From: Treponema sp.
Lineage (GTDB): Bacteria; Spirochaetota; Spirochaetia; Treponematales; Treponemataceae
Assembly (NCBI GenBank): GCA_017421145.1
Contig: JAFOTA010000050.1
Location: forward strand, 1 to 6,448
DNA length: 6,448 nucleotides
Direction: 5' to 3'
Below are positions 1 through 6,448 of the stretch, piece by piece. How positions within the stretch are numbered: position 1 is the stretch's first letter; every line of letters starts with the position of its first letter. The notes under the pieces are model-generated. The model was not told the origin of the DNA, ran no database searches, and worked only from the letters and a program-made list of their open reading frames with translations. A program made the translations under genes and the position numbers.

Positions 1-1401
1 AAAAATCTCGCTTCCTACAAGTCCAAGATTGGGAAAGATGTGTTCATAGACACCAGGGCGCCGGGCGGCTACTACATTGCGGGCAGAATTGTCAGCGAGG
101 ATGCCGGATGGATTATGGTTACCGTCGGAAAATCAAAGGAGCTTTACAGGTCGCTGAGCCGCAACATTCTTTTCATAGGGCTGATGGCGGTGATTGGTCT
201 TGTAGTCTCGGTGCTCCTTTCCGTATTGATTTCATCAAAAATCGTGAAGCCGATAAAATCCGTGGATGATGCTGTCAACAATATTGCGGAGGGAAATGCC
301 GACCTGACACACAGGCTGAAGTCAAGCACGGACGATGAGGTGGGGAACCTTGTAAACGGATTCAACAAGTTCATGGGAAAGCTGCACGGAATTGTCTCGG
401 ACGTAAAGAACTCAAAGGACGATCTCTCCAGTGCCAAGCTTGATTTGCAGGAAAGTCTGGACAGCACTGCAAGCTCCATCACAGAGATTCTGGCGAACAT
501 AGAGAGCGTCGGATCGCAGGTCGCGCACCAGTCGAACTCGGTTTCACAGACATCGGCTGCGGTAGCGGAGATTGCCGAAAACATCAACAGTCTGGAACGG
601 ATGATTGAAACCCAGTCCAACGGAGTCTCGCAGGCTTCCGTCGCGGTGGAGCAGATGATTGGAAACATTTCGGCAGTGAACGGAAGCGTTGAAAAGATGG
701 CTGCGTCGTTTGAAAATCTGGAGAAGACGGCTACAGAGGGAATATCGAAGCAGCAGAGGGTTTCTGCCCATGTCGCCGAGATTGAGGCCCAGTCAAAGGC
801 TTTGCAGGATGCGAACGTTGCAATCACGAATGTTGCGAGCCAGACAAACCTTCTTGCAATGAATGCGGCTATCGAGGCTGCGCACGCCGGGGAAGCAGGA
901 AAAGGATTCTCTGTTGTCGCGGACGAAATCAGGAAGCTGTCTGAAACTTCTGCGGCTGAGTCACGCAAGATAAGCGAGGAGCTTCACAAAATCGGGGAGT
1001 CCATTGAGGCTGTGGTTCTTGCGGCGCATGAAAGTTCCGAAAGCTTTGCCGGTGTCGGTGAAAAAATATCGCAGACAGACCAGCTTGTGAACCAGATAAA
1101 CTTGGCCATGAAAGAACAAAAAGAAGGTTCCCGCCAGATTGTCGATGTGCTCAAGATGATGAACGACAGCACGCTTGAGGTAAAAAATGCGTCGCACGAA
1201 ATGGCGGTGGGAAACCGGGCAATCCTTGAGGAAATCAGGAACCTGCAGGATGCGACGAACGTGATAAAGGATGGAATAGACGAAATGTCCTGCGGCGCAT
1301 CGGAGATGAACAAAACGAGCGCGCTCCTTTCACATATTTCGACAAAAGTGACCGACTCAATCAACAGAATTGGAAACCAGATCGACCAGTTCCGGGTGTA
1401 A
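1..1401 (+). CDS. Methyl-accepting chemotaxis protein, 5'-truncated by window edge
   Basis: Membrane chemoreceptor that passes ligand binding to the CheA/CheW kinase complex. The frame is open from base 1, so the true start lies outside the window; the GTG at 40 is only an internal in-frame codon. Counting codons from base 1, residues 1-50 look like the end of a periplasmic Cache-type sensor domain, about 56-78 form the second transmembrane helix, and about 79-131 form a HAMP domain (PIK turn, then a DEVG motif). The rest is the cytoplasmic signalling coiled coil. Its conserved tip is at about 277-306, containing [18 protein letters not shown] and [14 protein letters not shown]. The tip glutamate at 298 has nearly equal arms on both sides, as expected for an antiparallel hairpin. 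A histidine (295) replaces the arginine of E. coli Tsr, a common variant. The protein ends in FRV, with no CheR-tethering NWETF-like pentapeptide. The family call is very secure; the ligand is unknown. Confidence 0.96.
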   Translation, partial: KNLASYKSKIGKDVFIDTRAPGGYYIAGRIVSEDAGWIMVTVGKSKELYRSLSRNILFIGLMAVIGLVVSVLLSVLISSKIVKPIKSVDDAVNNIAEGNADLTHRLKSSTDDEVGNLVNGFNKFMGKLHGIVSDVKNSKDDLSSAKLDLQESLDSTASSITEILANIESVGSQVAHQSNSVSQTSAAVAEIAENINSLERMIETQSNGVSQASVAVEQMIGNISAVNGSVEKMAASFENLEKTATEGISKQQRVSAHVAEIEAQSKALQDANVAITNVASQTNLLAMNAAIEAAHAGEAGKGFSVVADEIRKLSETSAAESRKISEELHKIGESIEAVVLAAHESSESFAGVGEKISQTDQLVNQINLAMKEQKEGSRQIVDVLKMMNDSTLEVKNASHEMAVGNRAILEEIRNLQDATNVIKDGIDEMSCGASEMNKTSALLSHISTKVTDSINRIGNQIDQFRV

Positions 1402-1505
1402 AGCATGTCTACGCCGGATTGTAGGGGGCCGCGTGCGGCTTGCGCAGCAATGAAACCCCGGAAAGCCGGTTTACCAAGTTTGCGGGCAAAACGGCAAAGC
1501 ATATC
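1400..1505. repeat. GC-rich spacer segment flanked by near-identical 10-base direct repeats
   Basis: The bases AAAGCATGTC (1400-1409, overlapping the chemoreceptor stop codon) and AAAGCATATC (1496-1505) match at 9 of 10 positions. They bracket 86 bases that I count by hand as about 62% GC, richer than the neighbouring genes and the AT-rich DNA that follows. Inside are a GCCGC/GCGGC inverted repeat (1428-1439) and a possible bulged hairpin (1453-1472). No open reading frame makes sense here. It could be a small inserted repeat copy with a target duplication, or chance. Confidence 0.35.
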
Positions 1506-1537
1506 CAGAAATTTTCACCAGGCTTCGTCCTTATTCT

Positions 1538-1552
1538 GATTTTTGTAAAATC
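1538..1552. repeat. Short perfect inverted repeat upstream of the mglB promoter
   Basis: GATTTT (1538-1543) and AAAATC (1547-1552) are perfect inverted copies separated by TGT. The repeat ends 16 bases before the proposed -35 box, where an activator or repressor could bind. It is short and AT-rich, so chance is a real possibility. Confidence 0.25.
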
Positions 1553-1568
1553 CTACCAAAAAAATTAT

Positions 1569-1596
1569 TTGACTTATGGGAAATATGGTTTAGACT
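1569..1596 (+). promoter_or_regulatory. Candidate sigma-70-type promoter for the mgl operon
   Basis: TTGACT (1569-1574, five of six matches to the -35 consensus) is followed after 16 bases by TAGACT (1591-1596, four of six matches to the -10 consensus). An A/T-rich stretch lies just upstream (about 1547-1570). Transcription would start near 1603, giving a leader of about 40 bases before mglB. The pentamer TAGAC appears in the -10 box and again at 1603-1607, 12 bases later. The promoter is inferred from motif match only. Confidence 0.55.
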
Positions 1597-1626
1597 AGAG
1601 ATTAGACAAAAAGTGTTTTTTCATAA

Positions 1627-2847
<1,221 letters not shown>

Positions 2848-2856
2848 TGAAAGAAT

Positions 2857-2884
2857 CTGTCCGGAAGCTTCGGTTTTCGGGCAG
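2857..2884 (+). other. Hairpin 1 in the mglB-mglA spacer
   Basis: CTGTCCG (2857-2863) pairs with CGGGCAG (2878-2884) with one G-U pair and a 14-base loop, starting nine bases after the mglB stop codon. A competing stem is possible: GGAAGCT (2863-2869) with AGCTTTC (2883-2889). It lacks a T-tract, so it is more likely an RNA-stabilising or regulatory fold than a terminator. Confidence 0.45.
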
Positions 2885-2891
2885 CTTTCTT

Positions 2892-2951
2892 GCTGATCGG
2901 CTTTTGTCGTTCAGTACGGAACCGCCGGTTGATGCCTAGGCATTGATCAGC
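2892..2951 (+). repeat. Long-range inverted repeat enclosing a perfect 12-base palindrome
   Basis: GCTGATC (2892-2898) and GATCAGC (2945-2951) are perfect inverted copies. Between them lie AACC-GCC-GGTT (2920-2930) and the perfect palindrome ATGCCTAGGCAT (2932-2943). In RNA the outer arms could close a branched structure; in DNA the palindrome could be a dimeric protein site. Which of these applies, if either, cannot be told from the sequence. Confidence 0.45.
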
Positions 2952-2957
2952 GATTCC

Positions 2958-3015
2958 TTGGTACTTTTGTTCCAATGAGAAAATTTTTGTCTGCAAAAAC
3001 CTGACAAGATTTTCT
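2958..3015 (+). other. Hairpins 3 and 4 in the mglB-mglA spacer
   Basis: A small stem pairs TTGG (2958-2961) and AC (2963-2964) with GT (2969-2970) and CCAA (2972-2975) around a TTTT loop and one T-T mismatch. Right after it, 2978-2991 pairs with 3003-3015 in a 13-pair stem with one bulge, one G-U pair and the 11-base loop TGCAAAAACCT. This second stem ends 14 bases before the terminator hairpin. Confidence 0.45.
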
Positions 3016-3029
3016 ATCTTTGCTTTTAC

Positions 3030-3056
3030 CCCCACATTCTTTGTGGGGATTTTTTT
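3030..3056 (+). terminator. Intrinsic terminator or attenuator between mglB and mglA
   Basis: CCCCACA (3030-3036) pairs perfectly with TGTGGGG (3042-3048) around a five-base loop, followed by A and seven Ts (3050-3056). This is a textbook rho-independent terminator, in the sense direction, after mglB and 12 bases before the mglA start codon. Partial read-through would explain co-expression of mglAC at a lower level than mglB. Confidence 0.88.
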
Positions 3057-3057
3057 C

Positions 3058-3063
3058 AAAGGA
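3058..3063 (+). promoter_or_regulatory. Ribosome binding site of mglA
   Basis: AAAGGA sits five bases before the ATG at 3069 and directly after the terminator T-tract. It is weaker than the mglB site, which fits a lower need for the ATPase. It supports the chosen start. Confidence 0.65.
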
Positions 3064-3068
3064 ATTTT

Positions 3069-4562
3069 ATGAGCGAACCAGTTTTACAGATTAAAAACCT
3101 GTCAAAATCATTCGGCAAAAACAAGGTTTTGAATGGAATAAACCTTGAAGTGGGCGAAGGCTCCGTGCTTGGTTTGATGGGTGAAAACGGCGCGGGAAAA
3201 TCCACTATGATGAAATGTCTTTTCGGAATCTATGCGAAAGACGAAGGACAGTTCCTTTTGTGCGGAAAACCCGTTAGTTTTAAGAATCCAAAAGAAGCCC
3301 TTGAAAGCGGCGTTGCCATGGTTCACCAGGAATTGAACCAGTGCCTTGACCGTTCCGTGGCAGACAATCTTTATCTTGGCCGTTATCCAAAACGATTCGG
3401 CGTGATCGATGAAGCAAAAATGCTCAAGGACAGCATAAAGCTTTTTGCTTCCCTCAACATGAATGTGAATCCACGCACAGTCATGAAAACGATGTCGGTT
3501 TCACAGCGTCAGATGGTAGAAATTGCAAAGGCAGTTTCTTATGATGCCAAAATCATCGTTCTTGATGAGCCGACTTCTTCTTTAACAGAAAATGAAGTTC
3601 AGAAACTCTTTTCAATCGTCCGTGACTTGAAGAAAAAAGGAGTTTCTTTTGTCTATATTTCTCACAAGATGGACGAAATCTTCCAGGTCTGCGATCAGGT
3701 TGCAGTTCTTCGTGACGGTACGATGATCATGCAGAAAGATTCCAAGGAAACCGAGATGGGTGAACTTATTACCGCTATGGTAGGACGTTCCCTTGACAAG
3801 CGTTTCCCTGACGTTGACAACGTTCCCGGCGATTACTGCCTTGAAATCAACAATCTTTCTACAAAATATGCGCCTGTTCTTGAAGACATTTCTTTCAAAG
3901 TCAGAAAGGGAGAAATCTTCGGTCTTTATGGACTTGTAGGTGCCGGACGAAGCGAGCTGCTCGAATCTCTTTTCGGTGTACGCACTATTTCGACCGGAAC
4001 CATTTCCTATGCAGGTAAAAAGCTGCATTTCAATAACAGCAAAGATGCCATGGAGCATGGATTTGCATTGGTCACGGAAGAAAGAAAGCTGAACGGTATG
4101 TTCGGTAAAGATACGATCAAATTCAATACCGTAATCACGAACCTTGAAAGCTACAAGACAGGCGGAATCCTTTCGGAGCGCAAGATGTCCGAAGCTGCTG
4201 AGCGTGAAATCAAGCAGATGCACACTAAATGCGTTTCGGCAGAAGAATTAATTTCTTCACTCTCCGGCGGAAACCAGCAGAAGGTCATCATCGGAAAATG
4301 GCTTGAAAGAAGCCCGGAAGTTTTCCTGCTTGATGAACCGACCCGTGGTATTGATGTCGGTGCGAAATACGAAATCTACCAGCTTATTATCCGCATGGCA
4401 AAAGAAGGTAAGACAATCATCGTGGTTTCAAGCGAAATGCCTGAAATCCTGGGCATTACGAACAGAATCGCCGTCATGTCAAACCACAGGCTTGCCGGAA
4501 TTGTGGATACAAAAACAACCGATCAGGAAGCACTCTTGAAGCTTTCTGCCATGTACTTGTAA
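3069..4562 (+). CDS. mglA: Sugar ABC transporter ATPase MglA, double nucleotide-binding domain
   Basis: Cytoplasmic ATPase that powers import through MglC, 497 residues, the usual length for the fused double-domain sugar ATPases (MglA/RbsA/AraG type). Domain 1: Walker A GENGAGKST (38-46), Q-loop Q87, signature-like SVSQRQ (143-148), Walker B IIVLDE (162-167), switch H199. Domain 2: degenerate Walker A GLVGAGRSE (288-296, Arg294 in place of Lys), signature LSGGNQQK (398-405), Walker B VFLLDE (418-423), and SSE (454-456) where the switch histidine would be. Degeneration of the second domain is typical of this family, so domain 1 probably does most of the hydrolysis. The gene begins 12 bases after an intrinsic terminator and ends 12 bases before mglC, so the two are surely cotranscribed. 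Alone, the ATPase could be for ribose or another sugar; the MglB-type neighbour decides the name. Confidence 0.95.
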   Translation: MSEPVLQIKNLSKSFGKNKVLNGINLEVGEGSVLGLMGENGAGKSTMMKCLFGIYAKDEGQFLLCGKPVSFKNPKEALESGVAMVHQELNQCLDRSVADNLYLGRYPKRFGVIDEAKMLKDSIKLFASLNMNVNPRTVMKTMSVSQRQMVEIAKAVSYDAKIIVLDEPTSSLTENEVQKLFSIVRDLKKKGVSFVYISHKMDEIFQVCDQVAVLRDGTMIMQKDSKETEMGELITAMVGRSLDKRFPDVDNVPGDYCLEINNLSTKYAPVLEDISFKVRKGEIFGLYGLVGAGRSELLESLFGVRTISTGTISYAGKKLHFNNSKDAMEHGFALVTEERKLNGMFGKDTIKFNTVITNLESYKTGGILSERKMSEAAEREIKQMHTKCVSAEELISSLSGGNQQKVIIGKWLERSPEVFLLDEPTRGIDVGAKYEIYQLIIRMAKEGKTIIVVSSEMPEILGITNRIAVMSNHRLAGIVDTKTTDQEALLKLSAMYL

Positions 4563-4568
4563 AAGGAG
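4563..4568 (+). promoter_or_regulatory. Ribosome binding site of mglC
   Basis: AAGGAG immediately follows the mglA stop codon and lies six bases before the ATG at 4575. It matters because it shows that translation starts at the beginning of the unusual N-terminal extension rather than at a later ATG near the membrane core. Confidence 0.8.
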
Positions 4569-4574
4569 TGTATA

Positions 4575-6236
4575 ATGGAAGATAAAGAACTCAACGAATA
4601 TTCGGAACAGCTCGAAGCCCTGAGAAAAGACGGCGTGAATTTGATTTCCACCCTCAGACAGGAAATTGCCGCTGCAAAAAGGAACAAGCTGCTTTCATCA
4701 GAAGAGAGGGAAAGACTTATTTCTGATCACAACGCAAAAATAGCGCAGGCAAAGACAGTTGCAGAAAAAAACAAAGCGCAGATTGCTGAGATAGTCAAAA
4801 AAGCCGTCGCACGCAACAATGAAATCTCAAAAACCGAGATTGCAAAAGTCAGCGCAGAGCAGAATGACATCATTGCAAAGCTTAAGGCCGAGTATGCCGA
4901 AAAAGTCGCGAAGATTGATGCAGAAACTCTTTCCCGCAAAAAGGATATCGTTGCTTCTTATGCAGGAAAAACTTCCCAGAAAGACAACGAAGACTGCAAG
5001 GAAGATTTGCGTGTTGCTGAATACGAGCATAAGTCTGCGCTCTTTGATGCAAAGAACAAATTCACTTCAGCCGTGGATGCTGCAAAAGCGGTAAAAAATC
5101 AGGCTTATGTCGATTATGTCCAGAAGAACCGCGCGTTCAGAAACGGACAGACAAATTTCAAGGAAGATTTTACTCTTTCAGTCCAGAACTACATCAACAA
5201 ATTCAAGATGTCAAAGTTCCTGCTCGACAACGGACTTTACATTGCGATTTTGGTTTTCTTCATCGTTTGTATCATCCTTGCTCCTCTTTCAGGAAACGGA
5301 AACCTTCTTTCACTTCCGAACATCTTCACGATTTTGGAACAGTCATCAGTACGTATGTTCTATGCGCTTGGCGTTGCCGGTTTGATTTTGCTTGCCGGTA
5401 CGGATTTGAGCGTCGGACGTATGGTTGCCATGGGAGCGGTAATAACTGGTCTTATCCTGCATCCGGGACAGAACATCGTAACGTTCTTCGGAGCCGGTCC
5501 TTGGGATTTCAGTGCCCTTCCTACATTCCTCCGTCTTGCAATGGCGCTCGGACTTTCAATCCTGCTTTGTGTTGTGTTCTCCGCATTTGCTGGTGTGTTC
5601 AGCGCGAAACTGAAGATTCACCCGTTCATTTCAACGCTTGCAACCCAGCTGATTATCTACGGACTTTTGTTCTTCGGAACAAGCGGTACGCCGGTAGGTT
5701 CAATCGATTCTGGAATCAAGGACATGCTTGGAGGCCGCTGGATTTTGGGTGAGCTTGGCGGTGAGCTGATAACGTTCCCGAAACTGATCATTCCTGCAGT
5801 CATTGCAATCTTGGTTGCATGGTTCATTTGGAACAAAACGACGTTCGGAAAAAACATGTATGCAGTCGGTGGAAATGCCGAAGCAGCAAGCGTTTCCGGT
5901 ATCAGCGTATTCTGGGTGACCATGGGCGTATTCATCATGGCCGGTGTGTTCTACGGATGCGGCGCATTCTTGGAAGCATTCAAGGCAAATGCATCTGCCG
6001 GAACAGGTCAGGGATACGAACTTGATGCAATCGCAGCATGTGTCGTCGGTGGAATATCATTCAACGGAGGTATCGGAAAAATAGGCGGTGCCGTAATCGG
6101 TGTAATCATCTTTACAAGCCTTACCTATTGTCTTACCTTCTTGGGAATCGATACAAACCTTCAGTTCGTCTTCAAGGGATTGATTATCATTGCCGCCGTC
6201 GCACTCGATAGCGTCAAGTATCTCAAGAGAAAGTAA
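4575..6236 (+). CDS. mglC: Sugar ABC transporter permease MglC with long N-terminal charged helical extension
   Basis: Inner-membrane channel of the Mgl importer, 553 residues; E. coli MglC has about 336. The core (about 215-553) is a permease of the MglC/RbsC family. Approximate hydrophobic segments are 218-237, 260-275, 318-345, 350-368, 402-419, 444-466, 483-493, 503-522 and 532-546. Family motifs include GTDLSVG (275-281), ISTLATQ (352-358) and YAVGGNAEAASVSGI (429-443), probably part of the ATPase contact region. Residues 1-205 are different: rich in Ala, Lys, Glu, Asp, Gln and Asn, with no proline or tryptophan and only three glycines, as expected for a long helix or coiled coil. With no signal or membrane segment before residue 218, this part should be cytoplasmic, next to MglA. 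It reads in one unbroken frame from a good ribosome binding site, so it is not a sequencing join. Its role is unknown. The core call is very secure. Confidence 0.94.
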   Translation: MEDKELNEYSEQLEALRKDGVNLISTLRQEIAAAKRNKLLSSEERERLISDHNAKIAQAKTVAEKNKAQIAEIVKKAVARNNEISKTEIAKVSAEQNDIIAKLKAEYAEKVAKIDAETLSRKKDIVASYAGKTSQKDNEDCKEDLRVAEYEHKSALFDAKNKFTSAVDAAKAVKNQAYVDYVQKNRAFRNGQTNFKEDFTLSVQNYINKFKMSKFLLDNGLYIAILVFFIVCIILAPLSGNGNLLSLPNIFTILEQSSVRMFYALGVAGLILLAGTDLSVGRMVAMGAVITGLILHPGQNIVTFFGAGPWDFSALPTFLRLAMALGLSILLCVVFSAFAGVFSAKLKIHPFISTLATQLIIYGLLFFGTSGTPVGSIDSGIKDMLGGRWILGELGGELITFPKLIIPAVIAILVAWFIWNKTTFGKNMYAVGGNAEAASVSGISVFWVTMGVFIMAGVFYGCGAFLEAFKANASAGTGQGYELDAIAACVVGGISFNGGIGKIGGAVIGVIIFTSLTYCLTFLGIDTNLQFVFKGLIIIAAVALDSVKYLKRK

Positions 6237-6245
6237 TTCCCGTCC

Positions 6246-6278
6246 TGAAAAATCTTTTTTCAACGGATTAATTTTTCA
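6246..6278. repeat. AT-rich inverted repeat after mglC
   Basis: TGAAAAAT (6246-6253) and ATTTTTCA (6271-6278) are perfect eight-base inverted copies with a 17-base loop. The left arm could also pair locally with the six Ts at 6255-6260. It is too AT-rich to be a strong terminator alone but may assist the one just downstream. Confidence 0.35.
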
Positions 6279-6311
6279 AGCCCTGCACTTAACCACGGTG
6301 CGGGGTTTTTT
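6278..6311 (+). terminator. Intrinsic terminator of the mgl operon
   Basis: CCCTGCAC (6281-6288) pairs with GTGCGGGG (6298-6305), with one T-G pair and a nine-base loop, followed by six Ts (6306-6311). The AAG at 6278-6280 can extend the stem into the T-tract. It lies 41 bases past the mglC stop codon and ends the operon. Confidence 0.85.
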
Positions 6312-6322
6312 ATTCGAGCGGA

Positions 6323-6392
6323 GGGTTTAATACCCCGCCCCTCATCTTGAAACTGCGTTGCTAATAGGGGCGAAACAAGGGGTATTAAATCC
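6323..6392. repeat. Large imperfect inverted-repeat element
   Basis: GGGTTTAATACCCC (6323-6336) and GGGGTATTAAATCC (6379-6392) pair over 14 bases with one G-T pair. The stem continues inward with GCCCCT (6337-6342) and AGGGGC (6366-6371), giving 20 pairs, a 7-base bulge (6372-6378) and a 23-base loop. No T-tract follows on the right, and the operon is already terminated upstream. The shape suits a dispersed palindromic repeat (REP- or MITE-like). No coding potential is seen. Confidence 0.6.
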
Positions 6393-6417
6393 GACTGCAA
6401 TACCTTATGAGAACACC

Positions 6418-6441
6418 ATACCGTGCCACAAGGTGGCGTAT
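6418..6441. repeat. Small hairpin near the right edge
   Basis: GCCAC (6425-6429) pairs with GTGGC (6433-6437) around AAG, extended by ATAC (6418-6421) with GTAT (6438-6441) across a three-base bulge. An alternative outer arm is GCAATAC (6397-6403) with GTATTGC (6438-6444). It may belong to the preceding inverted-repeat element or to one running past the window end. Nothing else is recognisable in 6393-6448. Confidence 0.35.
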
Positions 6442-6448
6442 TGCTCTG

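Noticed and set aside
40..42. GTG as the start of the chemoreceptor
   Set aside because: The frame stays open to base 1 and the upstream codons continue a plausible sensor domain, so this is an internal valine.
144..968. Long minus-strand open frame opposite the chemoreceptor
   Set aside because: It lies wholly antisense to a strongly conserved gene, its product matches nothing I know, and such frames arise from codon bias on the opposite strand.
1453..1472. Hairpin AAACC/GGTTT as terminator of the chemoreceptor gene
   Set aside because: The stem needs a two-base bulge and there is no T-tract after it.
984..1502. Minus-strand frame running from the spacer into the chemoreceptor gene
   Set aside because: Mostly antisense to the signalling domain, with no family resemblance; the spacer part looks like repeat DNA rather than a gene.
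3936..3938. Arg in place of Lys in the second MglA Walker A, as a sign of decay
   Set aside because: A degenerate second nucleotide site of the form GLVGAGRSE is normal in double-domain sugar ATPases.
4571..4576. TATAAT as a promoter -10 box before mglC
   Set aside because: It overlaps the mglC start codon, so it could not make mRNA with the ribosome binding site.
5107..5752. Overlapping plus-strand frames inside mglC as alternative genes or a frameshift
   Set aside because: The mglC frame is continuous with all family motifs; the other frames have serine/arginine-rich products with no recognisable domain.

Overview
The window most resembles a Treponema-like spirochaete of moderate GC content. 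The evidence is a galactose/glucose-type (Mgl) sugar ABC transporter in the order binding lipoprotein, ATPase, permease, with a binding protein whose two halves are in swapped order. To my recollection that swap matches the Treponema pallidum MglB-2 (TP0684) lineage, whose genes are also followed by mglA and mglC. The species cannot be named from the sequence alone.

Layout, all on the + strand. 1-1401: the 3' part of a methyl-accepting chemotaxis protein (end of the sensor domain, TM2, HAMP, signalling hairpin), open at the left edge. 1402-1644: a spacer with a GC-rich patch (about 62% GC) between near-identical 10-base direct repeats, followed by an AT-rich promoter region. 1645-2847: MglB-type sugar-binding lipoprotein. 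2848-3068: a 221-base spacer of consecutive hairpins ending in a strong intrinsic terminator just before the next gene. 3069-4562: MglA-type double ATPase. 4575-6236: MglC-type permease with about 205 extra N-terminal residues that look like a long charged helix or coiled coil. 6237-6448: no gene; an operon terminator, a large inverted-repeat element and a smaller hairpin at the right edge.

How the parts fit: the lipoprotein captures sugar in the periplasm, MglC forms the inner-membrane channel (probably as a homodimer) and MglA drives import with ATP. The internal terminator would give much mglB mRNA and less mglAC mRNA, which suits a system needing excess binding protein. The upstream chemoreceptor may be unrelated, but Mgl binding proteins are known to serve chemotaxis receptors in other bacteria.

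The strongest points of interest are the circularly permuted MglB (probably already known for this lineage), the N-terminal extension of MglC, the structured attenuator-like mglB-mglA spacer, and the inverted-repeat element after mglC. I found no sign of CRISPR, tRNA, rRNA, transposase or phage genes.
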